Positions 1 to 9,678 of a stretch of DNA of 64,000 nucleotides are shown in pieces. The stretch lies in NCBI RefSeq assembly GCF_005145045.1, contig NZ_CP039691.1, positions 2,430,001 through 2,494,000 on the forward strand. Direction: 5' to 3'. Within the stretch, counting starts at the first letter, position 1. Each line of letters opens with the position of its first letter. The notes beneath the pieces were generated by a model. It saw only the letters and a list, made by a program, of their open reading frames with translations. It was not told the origin of the DNA and did not search any database. This stretch comes from Agrobacterium larrymoorei. Its GTDB lineage: Bacteria; Pseudomonadota; Alphaproteobacteria; Rhizobiales; Rhizobiaceae. Position numbers and translations under genes: made by a program.

Positions 1-2340
<2,340 letters not shown>

Positions 2341-2674
2341 GGTACCTCTCCCTCACGCGCCTGATCATGATCAATCTCAGACGCAGAATCCATGCTTATA
2401 GTATAGACTTCAAATCACAGTTTGCCCTTCGCCGCAATATCGCCTTGCTTTGGTTCAGAACCATTTTTCTTGAGTCGTTTTCAGGCATCACCTCAGCCTT
2501 CGCCTTGGGCGCAAAAGGCCCGGGCGGCGGGCGATTTAATTTCTGCGGATGAAGATGATAGCGGCTCACAGGTCCTATTTTGGCCGTACTCGCTTGGAAT
2601 TGAAACCTGCGGCTCTTTCATTTCCCGCTTCGGAAGGCAAAATAGCCGCACTGATTCGAATTCCAGAGGTATCC
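2341..2674. other. Divergent intergenic region between coxB and the ialB-like gene
   Basis: These 334 bases hold the promoters of both flanking genes. Besides the FNR-like palindrome at 2361-2374, a perfect 6-bp inverted repeat (TGGTTC-A-GAACCA) lies at 2451-2463, followed by a T-rich stretch. No further gene is supported: the open frame entering the ialB-like gene from 2549 lacks the signal-peptide start that the family should have. Confidence 0.4.
2361..2374. promoter_or_regulatory. FNR/FixK-type anaerobox upstream of coxB
   Basis: CTGATCATGATCAA matches the FNR/FixK consensus TTGAT-N4-ATCAA at 9 of 10 specified positions. It lies 20 to 33 bases upstream of the coxB start codon. Being so close to the gene suggests repression, consistent with shutting off the aa3 oxidase at low oxygen. 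The palindrome is seen directly; the regulator assignment is inferred. Confidence 0.5.
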
Positions 2675-3205
2675 ATGCGTCTGCCCCCGATCGCGCGCGC
2701 CGTTTTTGTCGCCGCCGGCTTTTCTCTCATCGCGTCTGGCATAGCGCCGGGCGTGAGCTTCGCCCAGCAGCAACCGGGCACGCCAAAGTCGACGCATGGC
2801 TCCTGGTCCGTGATCTGCGACAAGCCCGCCGGTGCATCCGAAGAGCAATGCGCGCTGATGCAGAACGTGATTGCAGACGACCGCCCGGAAGTGGGTCTGT
2901 CGGTCGTGGTGCTGAAAACGGCGGATCGCAAATCCCGCATCCTGCGCATTCTGGCACCGCTCGGTGTGCTGTTGAAGGATGGCATGGAGCTATATATCGA
3001 CAATAATAATATCGGCCGTGCCTATTTCACCCGCTGCTTTGCCGAGGGATGCTATGTCGAAGTCGATATCGACGACGAGCTGATGAAGGTGCTGCGCGCT
3101 GGCAAGCATGCCGTATTTGCGCTGCGCGAATCCGTCGATCAGGACCGTGTCGGTATTCCGATCGAATTGAGCGGCTTTGCCGAGGGCTACGACGCCCTCC
3201 CCTGA
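2675..3205 (+). CDS. Invasion associated locus B (IalB) family secreted protein
   Basis: This 176-residue periplasmic or secreted protein resembles the IalB family of Bartonella, Brucella and rhizobia, whose molecular role is poorly defined. The start at 2675 gives a clean signal peptide (MRLPPIARAVFVAAGFSL..., cleavage near SFAQQ) with an AGAGG ribosome binding site; starts further upstream would put a charged extension before it. The mature part has the family layout: a GSWSVICDKP opening, paired cysteines (VICDKP/EEQCALMQ and RCFAEGCYVEV), and a C-terminal FALRESVDQDRVGIPIELSGF stretch. It is transcribed divergently from coxB. Confidence 0.8.
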   Translation: MRLPPIARAVFVAAGFSLIASGIAPGVSFAQQQPGTPKSTHGSWSVICDKPAGASEEQCALMQNVIADDRPEVGLSVVVLKTADRKSRILRILAPLGVLLKDGMELYIDNNNIGRAYFTRCFAEGCYVEVDIDDELMKVLRAGKHAVFALRESVDQDRVGIPIELSGFAEGYDALP

Positions 3206-3276
3206 TGCGACTTGCACCGCCGCTCCTCACCACTTAAATGCGTGGGTATGATTGATACCGACGCCTGGAGCACGCG

Positions 3277-4692
3277 ATGACCCAAGACCTTCTGACGCTT
3301 TTCGATTGCGACGAGGGACAGTTGCGAGCGCAAGTCGCGGCAGCACTTTCCGGCGCCGATGACGGTGAACTGTTCGTGGAGCACGCGCAGGCGGAATCGC
3401 TGACCTTCGACAATGGCCGCCTCAAGGGCGGCAGCTTCAACACCGATCAGGGCTTCGGCCTTCGCGCCGTGGCAGGAGAAACGGTGGGCTATGCCCATGC
3501 AGGCGAGCTTTCAACCGCCGCCCTGCAACGCGCCGCAGGTGCGGTGGGCGCGGTGACACGGGGCTATTCCGGCTCCTATGCCGCAGCACCCCAGCGCACC
3601 AACAAGAAGCTTTACGGCGATGAGAACCCTATCGGCTCTCCCTCCTTCGAGGAAAAGGTCAAGCTTCTGACCGAGATCGACACCTATCTGCGCGACAAGG
3701 ACCCGAAGGTTCGCCAGGTCACCGCTTCGATTGCGGCAAGCTGGCAGGTGGTGGATATTCTGCGCGCCGATGGCCATCGCGTCAGCGATGTGCGGCCCAT
3801 GACACGCATCAATATTTCCGTCGTGGCGGGCGAAGGCGACAGGCAGGAAAGCGGCTCCTATGGCATTGGCGGGCGCGTCGGCTTCGGTGATTTCATCACG
3901 ACCGAAAACTGGCAGCGCGGCGCAGATGAGGCGTTGCGGCAGGCGCTGGTGAACCTCACGGCCATCGATGCGCCAGCGGGCACGATGGATGTCGTGCTCG
4001 GCTCCGGCTGGCCCGGCGTCATGCTGCATGAAGCTGTTGGCCATGGCCTCGAGGGCGATTTCAACCGCAAGAAAACCTCGGCTTTTGCGGGTCTTTTGGG
4101 CGAAATGGTTGCCGCCCCCGGTGTAACCGTGGTGGATGACGGCACCATCGATAGCCGCCGAGGCTCGCTGACGGTGGACGATGAAGGCACGCCTTCCGGC
4201 TACAATGTGCTGATCGAAAACGGCAAGCTTGTCGGCTATATGCAGGACCGCCAGAACGCCCGCCTGATGGGCATGACGGCCACCGGCAACGGACGTCGGC
4301 AGGGATATTCCCACGTTCCGATGCCGCGCATGACGAACACCTATATGCTGGGCGGCGACAAGACGCCGGAAGAAATCATCGCCTCCGTGAAGAAGGGCAT
4401 TTATGCCGTTTCCTTCGGCGGCGGACAGGTGGATATCACCTCCGGCAAATTCGTCTTCGGCTGCACGGAAGCCTACCTTATCGAAAACGGCAAGATCGGC
4501 GCGCCGGTCAAGGGTGCCATGCTCATCGGCAACGGTCCCGATGCCATGAAGCGCGTAACGATGATCGGCAACGACATGAAACTCGACACCGGCATCGGCA
4601 ATTGCGGCAAGGCAGGCCAATGGGTCCCGGTCGGCGTCGGCCAACCGCATCTGCGGATGGACCAGATTACGGTGGGTGGGACGAAGGCATAA
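3277..4692 (+). CDS. tldD: Metalloprotease TldD
   Basis: TldD works with TldE/PmbA as a heterodimeric zinc metalloprotease that degrades unfolded peptides; in E. coli it matures microcin B17 and acts on CcdA. The 471-residue protein carries the HExxxH zinc motif in MLHEAVGHGLEGD (about residues 249-261), the downstream conserved glycine-rich segment GRRQGYSHVPMPRMTNTYM, and the C-terminal IENGKIGAPVKGAMLIGNG signature. A GGAG ribosome binding site precedes the ATG. Its tldE partner is not in this window. tldD beside coxB is a common rhizobial arrangement. Confidence 0.96.
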   Translation: MTQDLLTLFDCDEGQLRAQVAAALSGADDGELFVEHAQAESLTFDNGRLKGGSFNTDQGFGLRAVAGETVGYAHAGELSTAALQRAAGAVGAVTRGYSGSYAAAPQRTNKKLYGDENPIGSPSFEEKVKLLTEIDTYLRDKDPKVRQVTASIAASWQVVDILRADGHRVSDVRPMTRINISVVAGEGDRQESGSYGIGGRVGFGDFITTENWQRGADEALRQALVNLTAIDAPAGTMDVVLGSGWPGVMLHEAVGHGLEGDFNRKKTSAFAGLLGEMVAAPGVTVVDDGTIDSRRGSLTVDDEGTPSGYNVLIENGKLVGYMQDRQNARLMGMTATGNGRRQGYSHVPMPRMTNTYMLGGDKTPEEIIASVKKGIYAVSFGGGQVDITSGKFVFGCTEAYLIENGKIGAPVKGAMLIGNGPDAMKRVTMIGNDMKLDTGIGNCGKAGQWVPVGVGQPHLRMDQITVGGTKA

Positions 4693-4794
4693 TTCTTCCA
4701 TCTATAATTGAATAAAAAATTCGCCGTTACAACTTTTGCCATTTTTTGTTTTCACGATATCCAGATTGGTTATCTGGTGTATGGAGAATATTTA

Positions 4795-5250
4795 ATGGAT
4801 TGGACGTTTGAATTAAACGGCTTGCCTATGAGTGCATTGACCCGTCAGAGCGTTTCTATACCGGCTTTTTCCGGGCTTAGGGCGCAAGCCAATAAACGGG
4901 AGCACGCCTGCTCAGTTGGAGAGGGGCCTATACCTCCCGGAGAGTACCACATTTTCGACAGACAGTCAGGCGGTCTACTAGGACCGTTACGTGACTTATT
5001 TAGCGGTCGATCCGAATGGTTCGCTCTGTACGCTGCTGACGGAAAAATCGATGACGAAACCTTGTGCAACCAGATCAAGCGTGGAAATTTCAGATTGCAC
5101 CCCAAGGGATCGATGGGGATAAGCGAAGGCTGTATAACGGTAGAACACCGTTCAGACTTTCAGCGATTGAGAGCCTTGCTGCTTCAAGCACCTAAAATCA
5201 AAATCCCGGGGATAGCTCTTGAGTCCTATGGAAAGGTCATCGTAAAATGA
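4795..5250 (+). CDS. Tlde1-type (DUF2778) L,D-transpeptidase/carboxypeptidase domain protein
   Basis: This 151-residue protein consists almost entirely of the Tlde1 domain. In Salmonella that domain is a type VI secretion effector that cuts or exchanges peptidoglycan tetrapeptides. The catalytic block is clear: NFRLHPKG (His102) followed by GISEGCITV (Ser110, Cys113), the HxnSxGC pattern of L,D-transpeptidase-like cysteine enzymes. The N-terminus MDWTFELNGLP opens the domain directly, with no signal peptide or PAAR/Rhs fusion. The ATG at 4795 is chosen because GGAGA lies 8 bases upstream and the domain begins there. The gene is AT-richer than its neighbours (hand counts of three 60-base lines across this pair: 42-50% GC). 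Its stop overlaps the next start as ATGA. Confidence 0.8.
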   Translation: MDWTFELNGLPMSALTRQSVSIPAFSGLRAQANKREHACSVGEGPIPPGEYHIFDRQSGGLLGPLRDLFSGRSEWFALYAADGKIDDETLCNQIKRGNFRLHPKGSMGISEGCITVEHRSDFQRLRALLLQAPKIKIPGIALESYGKVIVK

Positions 5251-5513
5251 AAAAGACCATAGGCGCTGCAATCTTCACAATATGGGTTCTAGTAGCCTCA
5301 GCGTTTATAACGCATTTGTGGCTGACCCGCCCAGACATGTTTCCGACTTTTCCACCCACGCTGGCCGAGAAGCTAGTTTCACTCTACGGTGCTGAAAATG
5401 CCGAACAGGTATCCGACCTTGAAATAATAATTGGCTTTGGCTTCAGTATACCCTTGATAGCTTTAATCACATTTATATCCCTACGGGCACTGCGCTACCT
5501 GAAACACAGTTGA
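5247..5513 (+). CDS. Small two-helix membrane protein, candidate immunity partner of the Tlde1 protein
   Basis: I do not recognise a family for this 88-residue protein. It has an N-terminal hydrophobic helix (about 5-27), a periplasm-sized loop of about 35 residues, and a second hydrophobic helix (about 62-80) ending in a basic tail. Its ATG overlaps the stop of the Tlde1-domain gene, so the two are translationally coupled. Base composition is equally AT-rich, which suggests joint acquisition. An inner-membrane protein exposing a loop to the periplasm fits immunity against a peptidoglycan-targeting enzyme, but that role is inferred from position and topology only. Confidence 0.6.
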   Translation: MKKTIGAAIFTIWVLVASAFITHLWLTRPDMFPTFPPTLAEKLVSLYGAENAEQVSDLEIIIGFGFSIPLIALITFISLRALRYLKHS

Positions 5514-5541
5514 ATGAACACGAAGAGGGCTTAACTACCTA

Positions 5542-5979
5542 ATGACCTTCATCCCCAATGCCCTCGTCCCCGAACTCGCCGTTAATGACTGGTATAAAAG
5601 CCGGATGTTCTACTGCAATCTGCTTGGCTTTCATGTGGTTTATGAGCGGCCCGAGGAAGGGTTTACCTATCTGGCGCTGGGCGATGCGCAATTGATGATC
5701 GATCAGATTGGCGCGGGGCGGACATTCGAGCAGGAGAATGCTCCGATCACGTTTCCTTTCGGGCGGGGCATGAACCTGCAGCTTCAGGTTCCGTCTCTCG
5801 AGCCTATTCTCGACAAGCTGGAGACAGCGGGCGTCAAGCTTTTCCTGCCGCTGGAAGAGAAATGGTATCGCAAGGGCGAGACCGAAGTGGGAAATCATCA
5901 GTTCGTGGTTGCCGATCCGGATGGGTACCTTATCCGGCCCTTCGAGAGCTTGGGCGAACGCCCCTTCCGGTTCGGCTGA
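5542..5979 (+). CDS. VOC-superfamily protein, glyoxalase/bleomycin-resistance type
   Basis: This 145-residue protein has the paired beta-alpha-beta-beta-beta modules of the vicinal oxygen chelate fold. The first module is seen in LVPELAVNDWYKSRMFYCNLLGFHVVYERPEEGFTYLALGD and the second in MNLQLQVPSLEPILDKLETAGVKLF...QFVVADPDGYLIRPFE. The DPDGYLIRPFE ending is typical of bleomycin-resistance-like members, which may bind and sequester a drug or be metal-dependent lyases. The substrate cannot be told from sequence. The HAD gene follows after 10 bp, suggesting cotranscription. Confidence 0.85.
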   Translation: MTFIPNALVPELAVNDWYKSRMFYCNLLGFHVVYERPEEGFTYLALGDAQLMIDQIGAGRTFEQENAPITFPFGRGMNLQLQVPSLEPILDKLETAGVKLFLPLEEKWYRKGETEVGNHQFVVADPDGYLIRPFESLGERPFRFG

Positions 5980-5989
5980 GGTGTTTCAC

Positions 5990-6673
5990 ATGCTGCTTCC
6001 CCGTTTGCCGCGTGCGGTCATCTTCGACATGGATGGCCTGCTGATCGAGAGTGAAAAACTATATCGCGATTCTTTCCTTGCCGCTTCGGAAGAAGGTGGG
6101 CATGGGCTGCCGGTGGAGCTTTACCAGCGCGTTTGCGGAAGCCCATGGGACATGATCACGCGGACTATTACCGCCGAACATGGCGCGGATTTTCCGATGG
6201 ATGCGTTTCGGGATGCGTGGCTGCGGCATCTGGCAATCCAGATGGCGGGCGGGGTGGCGCTGAAGGATGGCGTGAGCGAAATCCTCGATCTGCTCGATGA
6301 TCTCGGATTACCGCGTGCGATAGCCACCTCATCCCGACACGAATCCGTCAACCGTCATCTTGGCCCTTTTAGTCTCATTCCCCGCTTCGACCATATCGTC
6401 GCGCGCGAAGACTATACGGAGCCAAAGCCCGCCCCGATGCCATATCTGACAGCTGCAAGGCTTCTGGGCATCGACCCAGCCGATTGCGTTGCTCTGGAGG
6501 ATTCCTATCACGGCGTACAATCCGCATCCTCCGCTGGCATGATGACGGTGATGGTGCCCGATGTCGCGCCGCAGACGGAGTTGATGCAGACGAAGTGCGT
6601 TGCGATTTGCGTTAACCTCATGGAAGTCGCAACATTGCTACGGCGAACCGCCGACATGCGCGTCAGCGATTAG
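5990..6673 (+). CDS. HAD-superfamily hydrolase (beta-phosphoglucomutase-like)
   Basis: This 227-residue haloacid-dehalogenase-type phosphatase or mutase has all four HAD motifs: motif I AVIFDMDGLL with nucleophile and acid Asp residues, motif II ATSS, motif III Lys in EPKPAPMPY, and motif IV ALEDSYHGVQSA. A helical cap lies between motifs I and II (subfamily IA). The start at 5990 follows GAGGTG and begins just before motif I; an upstream extension would overlap the VOC gene. The 3' end overlaps the convergent MazG-like gene by 11 bp. The substrate is unknown. Confidence 0.88.
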   Translation: MLLPRLPRAVIFDMDGLLIESEKLYRDSFLAASEEGGHGLPVELYQRVCGSPWDMITRTITAEHGADFPMDAFRDAWLRHLAIQMAGGVALKDGVSEILDLLDDLGLPRAIATSSRHESVNRHLGPFSLIPRFDHIVAREDYTEPKPAPMPYLTAARLLGIDPADCVALEDSYHGVQSASSAGMMTVMVPDVAPQTELMQTKCVAICVNLMEVATLLRRTADMRVSD

Positions 6674-6980
6674 GGCTATCGAGCGGGTCGAACAGCCATT
6701 TGCGCTTGATGGAGCTCAGCAGATCGAGATCGTTCTGCTTTGCCAGAAGCAGAATATGTCCAAGAAGATCGGCAGCTTCGTCGGATAGATCCTGATGCAT
6801 TTCCTCAGGTGTCTTACCCCTCGTGCGGCCCCTGCCGCTGAGGCGATTCCAGGCTTGCGTCACCTCGCCCACTTCTTCCTGAAGTTTCAGCATGAACCAG
6901 TCGGGATCACGGGTAATGCCATTGGCATTGGCGTATCTGGCCGACGCTTGCTCGAATTGCTGCATGAGATCAGCTAACAT
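6663..6980 (-). CDS. MazG-like nucleotide pyrophosphohydrolase
   Basis: This is a 105-residue all-alpha NTP pyrophosphohydrolase of the MazG/dUTPase-like superfamily, which hydrolyses (d)NTPs to monophosphate and may sanitise the nucleotide pool. The metal-binding signature is present: EEVGEV in the first helix pair and DEAADLLGHILLLA in the second (ExxE...ExxD). It contains one MazG module only, unlike the two-domain housekeeping MazG. An AAGGAG ribosome binding site lies within a GAAC-N7-GAAC motif, a LexA-type operator, hinting at SOS control. The gene is convergent with and overlaps the HAD gene. Confidence 0.75.
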   Translation of the reverse strand: MLADLMQQFEQASARYANANGITRDPDWFMLKLQEEVGEVTQAWNRLSGRGRTRGKTPEEMHQDLSDEAADLLGHILLLAKQNDLDLLSSIKRKWLFDPLDSPNR

Positions 6981-6983
6981 TAT

Positions 6984-6998
6984 GTTCTCCTTACGTTC
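6984..6998 (-). promoter_or_regulatory. LexA-type SOS box over the MazG-like gene's ribosome binding site
   Basis: On the plus strand the sequence is GTTC-TCCTTAC-GTTC, exactly the alphaproteobacterial LexA consensus GTTC-N7-GTTC. It ends 4 bases upstream of the MazG-like start codon, and the spacer contains the Shine-Dalgarno sequence. It overlaps a perfect 9-bp inverted repeat (TATGTTCTC at 6981-6989 with GAGAACATA at 7007-7015). Confidence 0.45.
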
Positions 6999-7097
6999 GT
7001 GCGAAAGAGAACATAATTCGAACGGCGAGTCGATAGGCTCCTTGCCGGGCGCGAATGTTTTTTTTCGCGCCCGAAAATCTTAGCCGATAGCCGGGCA

Positions 7098-7718
7098 TCA
7101 AGGATACATCCGCACCTTGGCCCAAGGTGTCTCCGGGCTCTCGCGACGGAATTCCACCCGGTCATGCAGACGGAACTTGCGGTCATGCCAGAATTCGATG
7201 GTCAGCGGCCTGATGCGGAAGCCGGACCAGTGCGGCGGGCGGGGAATATCGCCAATCGCATATCTGGCGGTATATTCGGCAACGGCTTTTTCCAGCGCAA
7301 AGCGGCTTTCGAGCGGGCGCGACTGCTTTGACGCCCAGGCACCGATGCGGCTGCCGCGTGGACGCGAGGCGTAATATTCATCCGCCTCCTCATCGCTGAC
7401 GACCTCCACCAGACCGCGGATGCGGACCTGCCTGCGCAGGCTTTTCCAGTGAAAGCACATGGCTGCCTTCTTCTGACCGAGGATTTCGATGCCCTTTCGG
7501 CTTTCGAAATTCGTGTAGAACACGAAGCCGCGCTCATCGGCGCCTTTCAGCAGCACCATGCGCACGCTTGGCATGCCATCCTCATCCACGGTAGCAAGCG
7601 CCACCGCATTCGGATCGTTCACCTCGGATGCAGTTGCATCCCGCAACCATTCGGCGAAAAGCGCGAAAGGCTCATTTTCTTCGGTGAAGTCACTAGATGT
7701 TAACCCCGTTTCCGACAT
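7098..7718 (-). CDS. pdxH: Pyridoxamine 5'-phosphate oxidase
   Basis: This FMN enzyme makes the cofactor pyridoxal 5'-phosphate from PNP or PMP, the last step of vitamin B6 synthesis and salvage. The 206-residue protein shows the family signatures: [30 protein letters not shown], the FMN-binding [31 protein letters not shown], and the C-terminal [19 protein letters not shown]...W. Length matches the family. It is divergent from the lipoprotein gene with only 57 bp between them. Confidence 0.97.
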   Translation of the reverse strand: MSETGLTSSDFTEENEPFALFAEWLRDATASEVNDPNAVALATVDEDGMPSVRMVLLKGADERGFVFYTNFESRKGIEILGQKKAAMCFHWKSLRRQVRIRGLVEVVSDEEADEYYASRPRGSRIGAWASKQSRPLESRFALEKAVAEYTARYAIGDIPRPPHWSGFRIRPLTIEFWHDRKFRLHDRVEFRRESPETPWAKVRMYP

Positions 7719-7775
7719 ATTGAATAAAATGCTCCCGAGCTGATTTGCGTACCAGAGATGGTTTCTGGGTAAGAG

Positions 7776-8225
7776 ATGGTGAACGTCATAGCAAAGTCGA
7801 ACAGTCGAACAAAGAGCTTCCTGTCATCGGTGGTGGATGTTTCCGCTGCTGTTGCGATGGCCGTGATGCTGACGGGCTGTGTGAGCCTGGATTTGTTCGG
7901 TGGAGAAAAAGTCGATCGGTCGCTCTCCACGGCATCTGTTCCCAACCAGCAGACCGCGCCTACCCTTTCCGACGACGCGACGATACGCAATGCGGTAACC
8001 TCCGCCGATCTGGTAAAGGTTGCCGATTCTCCTGTTCCGTGGGCCAATGCGGCAACGGGCAGCGCTGGCGTCGTTACCGCCATTCGCGAAGACAGAAGCA
8101 CAGGCTTCGTCTGCCGCAACTTCGCCACCACGCGCCATTCCTTCGAAGGAATTGCCAGTTACACCGGCCAGGCATGCCTTTCTGAGACAGGCGACTGGCT
8201 GATGACCCGCTTCGATCAGAAATAA
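7776..8225 (+). CDS. Outer-surface lipoprotein, RT0821/Lpp0805-like
   Basis: This 149-residue protein has a lipoprotein signal: a basic N-region, a hydrophobic stretch and the lipobox LTGC with Cys35 as lipidation site. The mature part ends [33 protein letters not shown], resembling the C-terminal domain of small rickettsial and rhizobial surface lipoproteins (RT0821/Lpp0805 family, related to 17-kDa antigens). The function is unknown. It stands alone between pdxH and the dnaJ-like gene, and two hairpins follow it at 8234-8278. Confidence 0.7.
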   Translation: MVNVIAKSNSRTKSFLSSVVDVSAAVAMAVMLTGCVSLDLFGGEKVDRSLSTASVPNQQTAPTLSDDATIRNAVTSADLVKVADSPVPWANAATGSAGVVTAIREDRSTGFVCRNFATTRHSFEGIASYTGQACLSETGDWLMTRFDQK

Positions 8226-8233
8226 AGCGTTTA

Positions 8234-8278
8234 CCCTGTCTTCGAGAACAGGGCCTTCACACGCCTGCGCAGGGCGTG
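8234..8278 (+). terminator. Two adjacent hairpins downstream of the lipoprotein gene
   Basis: CCCTGT/ACAGGG (arms 8234-8239 and 8248-8253) and CACGCC/GGCGTG (arms 8260-8265 and 8273-8278) form two short stems soon after the stop codon. There is no good T-run, so this may be a weak terminator or an mRNA-stabilising structure. Confidence 0.35.
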
Positions 8279-8438
8279 CGTAAAGGTCTGATTAGCAACT
8301 TCTTGCCACAGTCGATCCAGTTTTTAAGAACTTGACCGTGCAACGCAATCGCAGGCTCGCACGTTCAGGGCGAGTGTTCTTCGGTTTCCAGGTCCCCGAA
8401 AGGAGAGACCGGAATTGCAGGCGTAACTGGTGGTGCGG

Positions 8439-9548
8439 ATGCGTGATCCCTATTCTATTCTCGGCGTCAAGCGCGATGCCGGTTCGGACGAGATAAAAGC
8501 GGCCTGGCGTTCCAAGGCCAAAACGGTGCATCCAGACCAAAATCGCGACGATCCGGACGCGACGGAACGCTTTGCCGAAATTGGCCAGGCCTATGACCTG
8601 TTGAAGGATCCGCGCAAGCGCGGCCTTTACGATCAGGCGCGCCGTGCGGCGGAAGGCAAGAAGCGCGAACAGACAATCATGCAGCAGCGCGAAGCGGCCC
8701 GTGAGGCGGCTGAGCGCGCCAAGGCTGCCGAGAAGCTGATGGAAGAGCTGGCGCGCGCGCAGGAGCGCAATGCAAAAGCGAATGCCGCTCCCGGCGAAGC
8801 CGCTGCCTCAGCGCCAAACACCGATCAGACCGCCAAGCCGGAATCCGCGGAGGATATGCTGGAACGCATCTTCGGCGCTGAAGCCAAGGGCAAGATGCGC
8901 CCGGAAGCCGAGAAGAATTCGTCCGTGGCAGAGGGTGATCATGCGCATGCGCAGGATAAGAATGAAGCGGGCGGCTCGATTGCGCTCAGCCTCTTCAACG
9001 CACTGATCCGCCGCATTCGCGGCACGCAGACAGCGGTGGAAAAAGCACCTGACATGACGGCGGAAGCCATCGTAACCGTCAATGACATCATCGACCAGAA
9101 ATCCGTCACCATCCGCATGCCGGACGAACGCGATGTGCGTTTCACGCTCGATGCCGGAACAACGGATGGACATATCGTGCGGCTGAAGGGCCAGGGCCTG
9201 AAGCTGCCGGATGTGGCGCGCGGCGACCTTGTGGTGACTGTTCTGGTTGCGCGTGACGATGCGTTCACGGTGAAAAACCACGATATCCACACAACTTTGC
9301 CTATCTCGCTGGCGGATGCCGTGCTGGGCTGCGAAACTACGGTGCAATCCCCTCGCGGAGAGCAGCGGGTGACGGTGCCTGCATGGTCCGGTTCCGACAA
9401 GGCAATCCACGTGGAAGCCAAGGGTTTGCAGAAGGAAGACGGTACTTTCGGCGATCTTGTCGTCGAACTTCGCATCGTCCTTCTGGAGACGCCGGACGCC
9501 AAGGTAACGGACCTCATGCGCCATATGCGCGAAGGTCTTTATCTGTGA
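8439..9548 (+). CDS. DnaJ-like (CbpA-type) co-chaperone
   Basis: This 369-residue J-domain protein has the DPYSILGVKRDAG opening and the HPD tripeptide (residues 31-33) that stimulates DnaK ATPase. A long Ala/Glu/Lys-rich, likely coiled-coil linker (about 70-190) follows, then the C-terminal substrate-binding beta domains (TAEAIVTVNDIIDQKSVTIRMP...RGDLVVTVLV...HTTLPISLADAVLGCETTV). The cysteine zinc-finger repeats of true DnaJ are missing, which places it with CbpA/DjlA-like proteins. Start choice is uncertain: in-frame GTG codons at 8430 and 8433 are possible, but the ATG at 8439 begins the J domain. Confidence 0.85.
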   Translation: MRDPYSILGVKRDAGSDEIKAAWRSKAKTVHPDQNRDDPDATERFAEIGQAYDLLKDPRKRGLYDQARRAAEGKKREQTIMQQREAAREAAERAKAAEKLMEELARAQERNAKANAAPGEAAASAPNTDQTAKPESAEDMLERIFGAEAKGKMRPEAEKNSSVAEGDHAHAQDKNEAGGSIALSLFNALIRRIRGTQTAVEKAPDMTAEAIVTVNDIIDQKSVTIRMPDERDVRFTLDAGTTDGHIVRLKGQGLKLPDVARGDLVVTVLVARDDAFTVKNHDIHTTLPISLADAVLGCETTVQSPRGEQRVTVPAWSGSDKAIHVEAKGLQKEDGTFGDLVVELRIVLLETPDAKVTDLMRHMREGLYL

Positions 9549-9631
9549 CAAGCCATTGAAAGCGGTGAACAACGCACCCTTTGTTACGCTCCCTTACATG
9601 AGATGATCTGAGGCCTTCTTGAACAGGCGTT

Positions 9632-9650
9632 CTGCCTATGCCATAGGCAG
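9632..9650. promoter_or_regulatory. Perfect 9-bp inverted repeat upstream of fabI
   Basis: CTGCCTATG-C-CATAGGCAG lies 29 bases before the fabI start. The arms are perfect with a single-base centre, which fits a dimeric regulator site better than an RNA hairpin. The binding protein is unknown. Confidence 0.4.
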
Positions 9651-9678
9651 GTTCGATCTAAAGTATAGGGAGCATCCA

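Noticed and set aside
3511..4701. 396-codon minus-strand open frame over tldD
   Set aside because: Antisense shadow of tldD; His/Ala-rich composition typical of such shadows and no ribosome binding site.
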